Below are positions 1 to 11,097 of a DNA stretch of 42,386 nt, piece by piece; within the stretch, counting starts at the first letter, position 1; each line of letters begins with the position of its first letter. Location: contig JSYX01000091.1 in the NCBI GenBank assembly GCA_000787465.1, positions 1 to 42,386 of the forward strand. Direction: 5' to 3'. The notes under the pieces were generated by a model, which did not search any database, was not told the DNA's origin, and worked only from the letters and a program-made list of their open reading frames with translations. The translations under genes and the position numbers were made by a program. This DNA comes from Thermomucor indicae-seudaticae. Lineage: Eukaryota; Mucoromycota; Mucoromycetes; Mucorales; Lichtheimiaceae.

Positions 1-1246
1 CCTGTCATTGGTAACAGTGAGAGAATTTTTTCTCTATATAAACAAAAGCACATCCAGTTTTAATAAAGAGAACCTTTATCCAGTCTCGCTGACATCTGGT
101 CTACTTTTCTATTGTTTCTACCATTGTGCTCTATTTCAGAAATCTTCACGTTTAGAGCAAGATGTCGTCCCGGTCGAGCTCGAATGATCATGCCTTTATT
201 GTTCGTCAATTTTTTAATGCGGTGGGGTACTGACCACCATCATCCGCTTAATACTTTTGTCTGCGTCGTGCTGTTGTAATTGTCTCTTCAGTACTGGACG
301 CTGAATACTGATTTGAGCGAAAGGTTTGATCTGCTCCTCGCTCTGCGCAAATACGCCGCGCAAGACGCAGTACATCTCTTTTTCCCAAATGTTTATCGTA
401 TCTTGAGGTTGGGAGGTCGCAACGGTCCACCATCCCGAACTTGTAAACGTCGTTGGAATAATCCGCAAAGTACACATATAAAGCTGTGCTTACAAATACA
501 GAAAGCAGTAAGCCACCGAAAAATGGATGCTCCATTAGCTACACGTACGTGCGAGCTGGAACGCGTATATCTTTATCGTTTCGATTTCTTTTGCTGTTAT
601 ATGTGGCATCTCATTTGCCACTCACCAGACAAAGTCCCTGTCACCTAAGACGCATTTTAAAAGCATATTGTGCCACATCTTCCAGTTGGCGCATTGCGGC
701 AGGCCGTCAGAAATTTCCCTATTAGGAGCTCCGGAGTCCATGACATCTGTGAAAGAAGCATCCTTAGACTGGTGGCTTTCAAGGCCTTCTTTCCCCTATA
801 TTTTCAGCAAGTGAATATGCTTTCATCATTTCACCAGATTCATATGTAAATACCACTGGATATCGTATTTGCTATTGTCTTCCACGTAAATAGCATGCGT
901 TTCATGGTAAGTTGCATTTATTGCTCTTAAGCGAAAACCTAATCAAAGAACTAGTGGGCACCAACATGGTGCTGTAGACGGTGTACGGTATTTACAGGAC
1001 TGACCCGCAAAGGAAAGTCTTTGTCAAAGTGGACGATTTCAAGGTTCTTTCAATATTCGACATTGACTGTGTAACTGTGCAAAAACTTTTACCCCTTCCG
1101 TCTTGCAAAAACTCCACCCCCTTTTTATTCCCCTTCTTTCTTTTATATATGCCTTCTCCACCCTTTTTGGACACTGTTTTTATATGCGAAGCGTTTTGTA
1201 AGATGACATTCCATGTTTTGAAAAAATAAATTTACTGCAAGTTTAT
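1..1246. other. mostly non-coding left end and DLD1 3' flank
   Basis: I see no convincing gene here apart from the doubtful small ORF listed separately. The first 250 bases are AT-rich with AATAAA-like motifs, as in a 3' flank or intergenic spacer. Bases about 840-1246 lie downstream of the DLD1 stop and probably hold its 3' UTR; a T-rich stretch at 1115-1175 contains only short, unconvincing ORFs. Confidence 0.4.
248..535 (-). CDS. possible small single-pass membrane protein
   Basis: A 95-codon minus-strand ORF begins MEHPFFGGLLLSVFVSTALY. This gives one hydrophobic segment (about residues 5-24) followed by a charged, Arg-rich tail. A second minus frame (214-477) also reads plausibly over the tail (KEMYCVLRGVFAQSEEQIKP), so an unrecognised short intron or a frame change is possible. 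A plus-strand ORF covers the same bases. I recognise no family. Small mitochondrial membrane proteins have this shape, but nothing specific supports that assignment. Confidence 0.25.
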   Translation of the reverse strand: MEHPFFGGLLLSVFVSTALYVYFADYSNDVYKFGMVDRCDLPTSRYDKHLGKRDVLRLARRICAERGADQTFRSNQYSASSTEETITTARRRQKY

Positions 1247-3264
1247 TCATTCAGGGTCTGGAATAACTTTTCCTGGGTTCATGATACCCTTTGGATCGAT
1301 CGCCTTTTTGATTGTTCTCATCAATTCAACCGTATTTTCTCCAAGCTCTGCTCGAAGATACTTTTTCTTGCCCAAGCCAACACCGTGCTCGCCGCTAACA
1401 GAGCCTTCCATGCTAATGGCGCGCTGAACGAGGTTCTGGTTCAGCCGAGTTGCTTCTTTAAATTCTTCTTCATTATCCTTGTCAAATATGATAAACAAGT
1501 GGAAGTTGCCTGCGATCTGTCCGTCAGTAATTATGATTACGGCTTGTGTGTAAAGGATGAACTTACCATCGCCCGCATGACCAGCAAAAGGGCAAGGAAG
1601 TGGAGAGGCTGCTACATCCTTTTTGGTCTCTGCAATCAATTCAGGTAATCTTGAAACTGGCACAACCACATCTGTTGTCCACACCGACCCATTCTTCTTG
1701 AGCAGTGTCGACGACCATAAACAGGTCTATGGCGAGTGATTTAGTTAGTGTAAAGTAGTAAGGAATTTCTCTTTCTCTCACCTTTCGTCCCTCCCATAAA
1801 GCTTCCTTTTCTGCTTCCGTTTTCGCATATTTGAACTGACCTCCCTGATGCTTCTTGGCCAGTTCAGCGACTACCTTAATGTCATGCTCAATTTGGGCCT
1901 TGGAGTTCGCCACAAACTTGAAGAACAAGGTTGGCTTCTCTTCGTAACCCAGCTCAGGGTTAGACAGTCGAATGGCCTTCATCATCACCTCGTCTAGTAG
2001 CTCGACAGCACCGATCTGTACGCCAGCACGGGTCAAGTCCGGCACAACCGCAGCAGCATCCCGGATCGTTGGAAAGTCGCAAACAGCCACTAAATAATAA
2101 TGTGTCAGGAACTCTGCACTTTGCATTGACCACCCTTTTTTGCTTATTATTATTACCGGTCTCTTCTTGCGGGCGCACAGCCAATTTGAGCGTCACTTCT
2201 GTCACGATCCCAAGCGTACCCTCCGAGCCGATGAAGAGTCGCGTCAAGTCATAACCCGCGGATGATTTGCTTTGTTTGACGTCAACAGATGCTTCTCAAG
2301 TAATTGATAATCCTTTCTTTTTCTTACCGTGGTCTTTGGCGTGTTTTGACGATTGTTCCGTCAGGCAGTACAACTGTCAAATTGATGACCCAATCACGCA
2401 TCGTGCCCCATCGTACCGCGTTCGTGCCAGAACAACCAGTGCCAACCATACCACCGATGCATGCACTAGCTCCAGAATGAATATATTGCATAAACTTTCT
2501 CTTCTCTTTGCCTTTTTTTTTTTACCCTGGTCCAGGATCCATAGGAAAGAACAAGCCTTCCGCGGCAAGTCGTTCATTAAGGTCTTCCCACTGCACGCCT
2601 GGCTGTACCACGATATCCAAATCTTCTCGGTGGAACGCCACGATCTGGTCCATATGTTCTGTGAACGAAATACATATGCCTCCTTGAGGTGCAGCAAAAT
2701 GGCCTTCAAGCGACGTGCCTCCGGAGAACGGGATCACGGGAATACTTTTTTTCAACTTCTATTTTAGTCCGGTTTTGCCTGTCTGCCAGCTAGCGACAGA
2801 ATTTACCTCAACCGATTCGCGATCTTGACAATGGAAGCCACCTCCTCCGTACTTCGGGGGTAAACCACAATGTTCGGCACGCCTTCATTATGATAACTAT
2901 TGTTGGAATATCCGTGCTCCTTTAGGACCGTTTCGTCTACTGTAACGTGACCTTGAGGCAAGATCGTCTGCAATTCTCGAAATGCTTCTTGAATCGTCTC
3001 TCGAGATGTATTTAATTTCGGTTCTTGTAATGTTCTCGTCGACTTTTCTTTATGCACCGGGAAATGCGCCATGTAATAGGACGCGACCGTCGCTGTGGCC
3101 GCCCCAAAAGCAAACCATCCTCCACGCCAAAAAGTACTTGGCGTTGCCGGTGTGCTCGCGTTCTGCGGGTCCAGCGTATACCAACGACGACTGTTACGGC
3201 TTAAATGCCGCACCGCTTCTGGTCCGCGTCTCTTGAGCGCAACTCGACCTATTCTTGACCACAT
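1247..3264 (-). CDS. DLD1: mitochondrial D-lactate dehydrogenase (cytochrome c), 553 aa
   Basis: FAD-linked enzyme that oxidises D-lactate to pyruvate and passes electrons to cytochrome c at the mitochondrial inner membrane. Seven exons join in frame: 3264-2807, 2744-2527, 2469-2328, 2269-2157, 2089-1782, 1726-1567 and 1509-1247. The chosen Met ([14 protein letters not shown]) gives an Arg-rich presequence. A hydrophobic segment near residues 48-68 ([19 protein letters not shown]) would anchor it as in yeast Dld1. The FAD-binding core shows [39 protein letters not shown] and [13 protein letters not shown]. The C-terminal FAD-oxidase domain shows [13 protein letters not shown], the metal-site-like GHAGDGNFH and [10 protein letters not shown]. 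Length matches the family (yeast 576 aa). An upstream in-frame start at 3300 would add 12 hydrophobic residues and spoil the presequence, so I rejected it. Confidence 0.93.
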
Positions 3265-4124
3265 GAGAAAGTAGAAAGTTAAGAAAGAGAGAGCAAGCAA
3301 CTCTATCTATAGCAACGAGGGAGTGTGTACAACCTTTCGGAACTCTTGAGCGACACGCTCTGCCTTCTTTTTTCGTTCATGCAAAGGCCCTTTGCGTCCA
3401 CATTATTGGGTAACAAATGTTCCCATGTTTCCGCGGTAATGGAGACGTAATTATCGATTATGTAATGGCCTTTTTCGCAACCCTGATCAAGGAAAAATAA
3501 TATTATCATCTGCTAGCGAAATGTCCGTCGCACAGGCGTTGTTCCGAAACCCTGGAAATATACTGACCCGAGTGTTCCCCCCTTCAGCATTAACCTCGAT
3601 TTGCCATAAAGAGATACAGATCGTCTATAGAGCGGAGACAGCATTATTGATGGGATAGATTTCGCAGGCTGAAGCTCAAAGGACGCGTTCGCAGCAGATA
3701 GCTTCCTCTAATTTCACTGTGCTGCACTTCTCTCTAACAAGTAGGTAGCTCGGCACAGACCTACTCTTTTTCCGTCTTCGTTTTAGCTCGAGACCAGAGG
3801 ATTAGCATGATCAAGTCGATAAGGTTGGGTTGAGTTGCCCAAATTTTAGTGCTCGAAACGTTGGTTCGCGTCGTTACCCTAGCTTCAGTTTAGCTAAAGC
3901 TGCTTTACAATGATCCGCATACTCGGACTGATCATCTTTCTTGTACAATAGCTATATCTGCTTGACCACATACTTATCGTAGTGACATAAAATTCCTTGT
4001 TCTTTAATCAGAAGAAGCTGACATACACTAGAGTCTATGTTCTATAAATTAAAACAAAAGTAGCAAAAGAAGAAAGATCCATCCCATAGAACATATGAGC
4101 GGGGGTTTGGTGAAAATCACATTT
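3265..4124. other. intergenic region between TES1 and DLD1
   Basis: About 860 bases separate the thioesterase stop at 4125 from the DLD1 start at 3264. Both genes are on the minus strand, so this holds the TES1 3' UTR and the DLD1 promoter. The only ORF (3303-3509, -) has no recognisable content. I see no RNA gene or repeat. Confidence 0.5.
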
Positions 4125-5618
4125 TTACAGTCGGCTGCTTGAGGATGCTTTTATCAACTCTGACTGTGATTCTCGCTGTTTCCGTCGTCGTTCTTGTTCA
4201 CGACGCGAAAGCCGAACGATTCCCTCCTGGGCTGTAGTGACTACCAGCGTTCCATCACGAGTATATAGCCGACCGAATGCAACACCGCGACCTTCACTTG
4301 TTCTTGGGCTATGCATCTCGTATAAAAGCCTAGCAAAAACATTAAATCACACGAACTGACCCCCTCCCGGTAATTATTTGATAACGTCATACCAGTCGTC
4401 CACTCTTGCCGGTGCGTGAAACCACATCGAATGGTCCAAACTGGCCATCATACCAACGCCACGGTGATGTATACCATTAGCAACAGCAGCCGTACCAATG
4501 AAAGCGCTATCGGATGCATAAGCAATGATACAGGCATGAAGCCGAGGGTCATCACTGAGTTTGCCCCGTGTCTTGAACCAACGATGCTGTTATAATAATA
4601 TCAGGACATGGCAATCCAGGCACATCCTCATGGTTGTGGTTTTACCTGGGTTTCCCTGGCTTCAGTGGTGCCACTGAAAAGTTCTTCGGTCGTGTACTGG
4701 TATACATCACGGAAATCGATAGGAGACGTCTCTTCGATCCGTGATTCGACGTATTCGCGATATTTGGGTGGCAGATCGCTCTCTAATACCTTTTGCATCC
4801 GCTCAGTTTCCCTGTATTATTCAACTCTATATATGAGAGATCCGTGTTGTCCTACACATGATCCACTATCTTACGATGGCAAATTTTCTGGTCCAGGCAC
4901 TTGCGGCATAGCAGCCTAACAAGCAGCACGAATCAATATACCTGCCCCGAGGATCAATAAAGGTCATTATTACCTGATGTTCTAGTGTAATACTGTCGTC
5001 GGCCTTGGCAAAGCTAAAGCTACATACAAAGATCGCTTGACCACGCTGCGAGGCTGTTAAAAACCGGGTTGCAAAGGATCGTCCATCCCGCAACCGTTGA
5101 ACTTGGTACACGACAGGATATTCGACATTGCCAGGTAGGATAAAGTAGCTGTGGAGCGACTTTCGATAATATTTCAATGAATTCCCCCGTCTTTTTCTTT
5201 TCTTCTTCCGCAAACCTACATGAACATGGAATTCCTTAGGAACTGTGTGGAATGCAGCTCGAAGTGCTTGGGCAACAATCTTGTGTCAAATGAAACATGA
5301 GCATTAACGGCACTCTACCGCTTTGAACCTTTTTTTATTCACCTGGCCACCAAAAACTCCTCGCGCTCCAGGCGGAAGCCAGAGTTCTTTGCTCATGTAC
5401 AAGTTGGTGTCAATTTCTTGCACTTCAACAGCATCAGCAATCCTTTGTGCGAAATCTTCTTCTTGCTGCTCATTGGTCAGGAGAGAAGCCTTTGTGTTGT
5501 TCTTCTCAAAAGATATAACAGCGGGGAAGGTCTTGTGTGGCATAGCGAACCAAGTGAGAGAACCATGCTTATGCGAATCGTCTTCTTTTGTGTAGAGCTT
5601 TGGTCTCCGCTCAGTCAT
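4125..5618 (-). CDS. TES1: peroxisomal acyl-CoA thioesterase (TesB/ACOT8 type), PTS1 tail
   Basis: Double-hotdog thioesterase that hydrolyses acyl-CoA to free acid and CoA in the peroxisome during beta-oxidation. Exons: 5618-5343, 5279-5220, 5159-4974, 4915-4875, 4811-4646, 4586-4393 and 4329-4125, all in frame, giving 375 aa from the Met of MTERRPKLY. Family signatures are ELWLPPGARGVFGGQ, LHSYFILPG, DGRSFATR, the acyl-site region ASLDHSMWFHAP, and GRGVAFGRLYTRDG with AQEG. The protein ends SSSSRL; SRL is a classical type-1 peroxisomal targeting signal. The start is uncertain. The frame stays open to about 5701, and upstream bases to 5904 look coding (INNVSAAGALFYRFINNF). Joining 5904-5748 to 5701-5343 would give 455 aa. 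The N-terminal 60-140 residues lack any recognised domain. Confidence 0.88.
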
Positions 5619-5904
5619 TTCAAATGACAAAGAAGAAATTCGCTCATTTTTGGGCATCTCTGGGTAAGCAGCCATCACTTTTTTGCCTTCAAAGAGTCCC
5701 ACTTTGTCAATTAGGTACAACTAAGTCAAAATACACTGTCAAAGTACACGTCCAATGAGTTCTTGTCCGTAGAGCAGGATTGTCTTGACATGCAGTTGCC
5801 AAAATAGAGCAGCGTATACTGAGAGCAAAGTTGTTAATAAAACGATAGAACAAAGCACCTGCAGCGGACACGTTGTTTATGCATCCAGGCAGGATCTGCA
5901 GCAT

Positions 5905-6218
5905 GCATTCTGCAAAGGAGATGATTTCCCACGTCTATCAAGATATCCCACTTTATTAGATAGTGCAGTTACATGGGCCAAAGCTAGCTGAATACTGCCC
6001 GACTATCAACCAGCTGCGCAATTTTTCATAATCAAAGCGCTGTTGGAGTGGTGCGCAAAAGGACGGCTCCCCACTTCAGGTGACATTGCGCTGCCAATCG
6101 TCTTACTGCAGCGCCCGACCCCTATTGGGTACATTGAATGTCCGCTTTATTTAAAACTGTTGCTCCCCTGTTTACGCAGTTCCTTTTCTCTTTGCTTTCC
6201 CATTGTGCAACAACGAAA
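5905..6218. other. divergent spacer between TES1 and the SR-rich gene
   Basis: A short region between minus-strand TES1 and the plus-strand SR-rich gene, presumably a shared promoter. A minus-strand sequence at 5927-5989 resembles an intron (GTAACT donor, CTAATAA-like branch site, TTTGCAG acceptor). TES1 transcripts may therefore start further upstream than the model shown. Confidence 0.35.
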
Positions 6219-8299
6219 ATGGGTAGTTCTGATCGGAAATCATCTTCTAGCAACCGGGACGGTCGTCGCGAACATCGGTCCAGGAACCGTTCGCGAGATC
6301 GTCACCGACGGCGATCCCGTTCATCATCTCGGTCCTCCTCGCGCTCCAGCCCCAGACGTTCATCAAGGTCTCGTAGCCCTGTCAGGCGACGAGACAGAGC
6401 GGAACGTGAGCGTGAGCGCGAGCGAGAATGGCGCAAGGAAAAGAAATCTTCTTCTTTATCTTCTCGTCATAGTAGCACTTCTGAATCTTCCGTCAAGTCT
6501 TCACTGGGTAAGCAAGAAGCAGCAGCAGCAACAACAGCAGCAGTGGTGCCCCGCATCCATCCTACTGACACCAAAAAGTAGCCTCACCTGCCAGTCGCTT
6601 GTGTTCAGAAGGCTATTTTTCTTATATCAAAAAGTTTCCGCAGGTGAGTGAGAGAGGTGAACCTTTTGACACCTGCGCCCCCTTTACTGACTTTTAGTTT
6701 CTAGAAACCCCTTGAACTCCCAGACCCCATCACTGATTACACTGCCTGGACGAAAGTCTCGGTTCGGATTGTTCCAGTAGGAGAAGACTCCTCCGGGCGA
6801 ATATCCGTGTGTTATGGCGGTTACGCTGTTTGCTGGGATAAAAATGCGTATCCAGATCAAAGCTTTGGCTATCACGGTCAAGGCATGACAAATGTGTATG
6901 CGGAATTCATGGTAAAGAAAACAATGACAGCCCAGTGGCGACAATCTCTACATCGTCTTCCTTTTATAGGCTGCCATCCAGGCAGTGAAGACCGCGGATC
7001 CTACCAAGAAACTATTGGTAAAGACAACATCCGCCGAAGTTGTCAATGGTAAGAAAGTTTATCCTGTTGGAAAGAGAAAAGAACTCTGATAATGAAATTA
7101 GCGACAATGTCTGGATTGATGGGAAGACTTCCTGACAAGGCGGCTTGGGCTCGAGATGAGCTTAAGAATTTGTTAATGCAAAGACCAAAACCTGTTTTCT
7201 TTGTAAGATATCAGACGCTTGAGAGAGAGAGAGAGAAAGAAAAGGGATTATTCTGTCACGTGGAGTAGGAATGTCGATTTCTAACACATCTTGGGATGCC
7301 TTAGAAAAAAGTGGTAGCAAAGATCGACGTTGAACTAGAAAAACGAGCGTCAACGCTTGCCGGCAGGGCAAGAAGGGAGTTGTAAGTTATCTAGTAAATT
7401 GCAACAGCATTCAAGTTTTCTTGTGTATTTGACTGTTCATTTCCAGGGAGGAACGACACGGAATTTCGTCAAGCGGAACGCCGGGTGAAAGTGGCCACGG
7501 GGACCATGAAAAGGCAGAAGCGCTGTGTCGTGCTACACAGGAGCAGCAATGGGCGCGCCGTGCGCCAAATGAAGTAAAGCCAGAGTTTACCATTAGGAAC
7601 GACAGCAGTGCGTGTGCAAGTGAAGCAGAAAGTTTCTTGTCAAATTTGGGGAGGGAGATGCCTGCTTTGTACGAGCGGCATGCAGGCAAAGGCAAAGGCA
7701 AAGCAGCGGCCTGCGCGGCGGGCCTGTCGTCGACGGCTGCTCCCGAAGCCGTCGTGTCATCGTCATCATCATCGAGTAGCCGATCCAGCAGGATGGATAT
7801 TGACTCGATTATTGCAGCAACAATGATGACAAGACCAACTAATGGTTCAACAACAGCCGCCGGCAGAGATCCCAGGTTGCGGTCGTCACAGGAAGGGGCA
7901 CGACCAGCAGCAACACTTGCACCAAGGCAGCTGCAAATTGTACAAAACATAGTTTCTCAAGCCGTTCCACCCCCACAACCACAAAGAAGGAATGTCGACC
8001 CGGTGGAAAAAAGGAGACCAACCATGGACGTATGGGGTGGACCGAGCGTCGAAAACAACGATAACAACACGACAGAGAGTCTTGTTACTACTACTGCAGC
8101 AGCAGCGGCGTCGTTATCATCATCAGCTATTAAGACGGAGGAAGCTGATCAGTTTTACGACGCCGCTGACAATTTACATGATAAGGATAATGCTGAGGCG
8201 ACGACGACGACCACCTCTGGTGAGCGTTCTGCCGTTCAGAATTTGAAGCCGGTATTATCTTGGATTAGCAAAGTCTTTCGTGGAGACTCGAGATCTTGA
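6219..8299 (+). CDS. SR-rich nuclear-type protein of unknown function, 546 aa
   Basis: Seven exons join in frame: 6219-6507, 6609-6643, 6705-6911, 6970-7048, 7102-7202, 7305-7381 and 7447-8299. Residues 1-96 are an Arg/Ser domain with many RS dipeptides and a run of RE repeats, typical of splicing or mRNA-processing proteins. Residues about 97-265 form a compact, non-repetitive core (PLELPDPITDYTAWTKVSV; VYAEFMAAIQAVKTADPTKK; TMSGLMGRLPDKAAWARDEL; then a basic helix ELEKRASTLAGRARRELEER). Residues about 300-546 are low complexity with Ser, Ala and Thr runs, ending WISKVFRGDSRS. I do not recognise the core; it has no RRM RNP motif, helicase or zinc motif that I can see. The start at MGSSDRK is preferred; an in-frame Met at 6138 would add 27 hydrophobic residues. 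A role in RNA processing is inferred only from the RS domain. Confidence 0.8.
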
Positions 8300-8699
8300 T
8301 GAACCCACTCTCTCTCTTCCGCGCCTTGCTCGTCATGAAAACCCTCTTATGATGATTCTTACTTTTATATGCGAAATATATATTTTCTTGCTTTTTCGAC
8401 TATAGTTGCAGCATGCTACTTCTATGTAAATATGCATATGCTGATTACTGAATGAATACGCTTTGCAAATTGTACACGCTGAAAAACTAGCATCTTGTAA
8501 TAGAGGAGGGGCGGCAACTGAATTTTTTTGCGGAAGAGGGTGAGCACCCCCACTGTGTGCCCGATATGGGTAAGCCGGGATCAGCAGCCAAGTGGTTTTC
8601 TCCCTCTTGATTTGATTCCGTAACAGCCAACGTATGATGCCCGAACCAACCATCCATCATCCATCCATATCGAAACATTGACAATAATGATTCTATAGC
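8300..8699. other. intergenic region upstream of ribosomal protein P1
   Basis: About 400 bases containing the 3' flank of the SR-rich gene and the promoter of the P1 gene. Minus-strand ORFs at 8333-8813 run antisense through P1 exon 1 and look spurious. No RNA gene or repeat was seen. Confidence 0.5.
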
Positions 8700-9156
8700 A
8701 TGTCCTCGGAACTCGCCATCGTCTACGCTGCCCTCATCCTTCAGGATGACAATGTTGAGATTACCGTAAGCGACGCCGACATTATTTTTCCCTTGGGCGG
8801 ACGAAATGCTCACATTGGGAGGAATAGGCTGACAAGCTTCAGGCGCTCACCAAGGCTGCCGGTGTTGACGTTGAGCCCATCTGGTTCTCGCTTTATGCCA
8901 AGGCTCTCGCCGGTCAAGACCTGAAGCAACTCGTCTTTAACGTTGGCACGCCTGCTGCAGGTGGTGCTGTTGCCGCCGCTGGAGCTGGTGCTGGCGCTGC
9001 TGCTGGTGGTGCTGCTGAAGAAGCCAAGGAAGAGGAAAAGAAGAAGGAAGAGGAGAAGGAAGAGTCCGATGAGGACATGGGCTTCGGTAAGAAAACATGA
9101 GTGCGTTCATTTCATGACACAAACTAATCACTTTTCTATTAGGTCTCTTTGACTAA
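8700..9156 (+). CDS. RPP1: 60S acidic ribosomal protein P1, 112 aa
   Basis: Component of the ribosomal stalk; pairs with P2 on P0 and recruits elongation factors. Exons are 8700-8765, 8828-9086 and 9143-9156; the last coding exon is only 14 nt and encodes the final residues plus stop. The N-terminal dimerisation helix reads [21 protein letters not shown], followed by [19 protein letters not shown] and [16 protein letters not shown]. Then come an Ala/Gly hinge, a Lys/Glu run and the diagnostic tail [23 protein letters not shown] marks it as P1 rather than P2. Its stop lies 77 bases from the stop of convergent COX23. Confidence 0.97.
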
Positions 9157-9233
9157 ACTCTATCTATTCAAAACCAAACTTTTTTGAAATAAAATAGCGA
9201 TGCCACGCGTGGAATTTGAGTGTTGTTGTAAAG

Positions 9234-9562
9234 CTATAATTGGCCTGCTCGTCGTAATCGGCGACGCTCTTCTAGCTAATGCACCTGAATGTGTGAGAAA
9301 ATTGGTAATGGAAAGGGAGGAGGCTAAAGTAATTTACCCATTTCTTTTTGCATTCCTTGTACTGGAGAAAATAGTAATCGCATTTACGTTTATCGTAATT
9401 GTTTTGGTCAAGGCATTGCATGCTTTGTTTCTCTTCCAATGCACATGGGTTCATGTACTTTGTCGTTTCTTTCTTTTTGAACTTTTCGTTAAAGTCGGGT
9501 GGCGTCGAGAAGCTTTCAAATGTCGGTTTGGGAGGAGGTGGAGGTGGTTTCGTGAGAGGCAT
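9234..9562 (-). CDS. COX23: twin CX9C protein, COX23/CHCHD7-like, 88 aa
   Basis: Small intermembrane-space protein imported by the Mia40 disulfide relay and needed for cytochrome oxidase assembly in yeast. Exon 1 is 9562-9338 and exon 2 is 9275-9234. The twin CX9C motif is complete: Cys40-x9-Cys50 and Cys61-x9-Cys71, with the family segment CLDQNNYDKRKC between and ECKKKW after. The spliced tail reads LEERRRLRRAGQL, as expected for this family; without splicing the tail is unrelated. A Pro run follows the start. The ATG is only 45 bases downstream of the stop of the protease gene on the same strand, so promoter and 3' UTR must overlap. Confidence 0.88.
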
Positions 9563-9607
9563 GTTTTTTGGGAGGAAAAAAGAGAGATTTTTTCTAGACC
9601 AGTGATA

Positions 9608-11097
9608 TCAAAATATGGGAAAAGATTGTACAATGAATAATAATAATAATAATAATAAAGAACCATGGAGAGAATGCGTGGTTGTTGCCAAGGAGAACTG
9701 TTTCTCTTGTGTTTGTTTGCCCCAGCGTATTGGCTCATTGTCTTCTAGAGTGGTATTAAGGGACTCTCCTGCGACGGCGCCTGTGGTATTGGTTGCCCCA
9801 CCAAAACCGATTCGGTTCTGGCCCATGTCGAAAACAAGGTACAAGGAACGCAGGACCGAGTCACCCAAGAGGATCATGCCCGAGGAACTCAGCGATGCCT
9901 GCTGGTCGTCGATCCAAGGCGCGATACCAAACATGCATAATTTGGCGTCCTGGAGCGAGTCCGAGTCCAGAGGAATGATGAGCTCTTGCATCGATAGGCT
10001 GACGCGCAACAGGGTGTCCGGATTCACCGCCCGGAGCCCGGCGCCTATGCCGATCTCGAGGCGTTTCTGGGTGTCCTGGAGTGCGCAGTTGACGATGAAC
10101 GTGCCCGAGGATTCATCAAGGACCACGTTGTTTTCGCTGCCTGCCAGGGCGAGCACGATAGGCTCCACGAGTTCGAGCTGCATGTACGTCAGGGTTGTGC
10201 CGGTGTCAATGATCACGCCGCGGGTTTGTCCCAGCGACGCATCCAGCACGACGTCGTCATTGTCTTCTTCGTCGAGCACGCGGAGCGACTGGCCGTACAC
10301 CATCCAGTACGCATAGATGCCGTTGTGATCGAAGATGCCGTCCATCGCGAGCCGCGCGACGGGTGCGTATTTGACGCCCTGATCCTTCTTGACCTTGGCT
10401 TGATCGAGTCCGCCGAACACGATCTCGCCCGCCCAGCCGGGGTCGTAGATCGATCCCATGTACACCGAAAACACAGGCTCGGCAATCAGGCCCTGCTTCG
10501 CGAGACTGAACACGAACGGATCGTAGGGCGTCGCTGCCCCCGTCGACGTCAAGGCCGGGTAGCCGATCCCAAGTATGCCGTTCGCAGCGGTCGGGTCCGA
10601 CGACGGCAGGATGATGTTCGCCGTCTTGTTCGCCAGCCCAAATTGCTGCTGATCCACCCGCGCCCCGCCTACCTCCACCGCATCCACCGCAAACGTTCCG
10701 CTCGCACTGCCTGTACCGTACTCGATGCTAAATGCTTGTCCCGTATCCCAAAACGTGCTCGACTGCTCAGGATCGAACCTCGCATACGGGCATTCGGACG
10801 ATGCGCAGGCCACGGATGGCACCCAGAGATCGGCGCTTCGGGAGGGAAAACGTGAGCTGCTGTATAATTGCTTCCTCTCTCTCGCTCTCACCTGCCCGTA
10901 TCCAGAGCAACCACAAAGTCTTGTGGCGGTGTTCCAATACCAACAGTAACGAGGTACTCTGACCCACCGTCATTGTAAAGATTGTTATTACTACGACTAC
11001 TATTCGTTGAAGACGCAAGTCTTTTAAGTAACGGCAGTCGAATGGTCTGTTGGGCGACTGTGAACGATATCCATAACAACCATACGAAAAGTTTCAT
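9608..11097 (-). CDS. pepsin-like aspartic protease 1 of the tandem array, GPI-type tail, 477 aa
   Basis: Secreted or cell-surface endopeptidase of family A1 (yapsin-like layout). Two exons, 11097-10892 and 10835-9608; the intron splits the Ser codon of the first active-site motif (DTG|S). Signal peptide MKLFVWLLWISFTVAQ, then a short dibasic-containing propeptide (LLKRL). First catalytic Asp66 lies in LDTGSADLWVPS; the second lies in IIDTGTTLTY. Cysteine pairs CASSEC and NCALQ...LCMFG are in family positions. The C-terminus after GKQTQEKQ is hydrophobic, with eight consecutive Leu encoded by a (TTA)n-type run, consistent with a GPI-attachment signal. It is immediately upstream of COX23 and shares its exon layout with the next two genes. 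Confidence 0.92.
9634..9658. repeat. (AAT)n microsatellite inside the protease 1 tail
   Basis: A trinucleotide run of AAT units on the plus strand, read on the minus strand as TTA Leu codons. It encodes the poly-Leu core of the C-terminal hydrophobic tail of protease 1. Slippage in whole units would lengthen or shorten the tail without a frameshift. Confidence 0.85.

Noticed and set aside
6043..6651. 202-codon plus-strand ORF overlapping the SR-rich gene start
   Set aside because: Different frame from the RS-domain reading; its Gln run is intron sequence of the SR-rich gene.
9200..9640. 146-codon plus-strand ORF
   Set aside because: Complement of COX23 and the protease 1 tail; the CX9C gene on the other strand explains the sequence.
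10226..10855. 209-codon plus-strand ORF
   Set aside because: It runs antisense through protease 1, whose GC-rich coding sequence leaves the opposite frame open; composition is His/Arg-rich with no domain.
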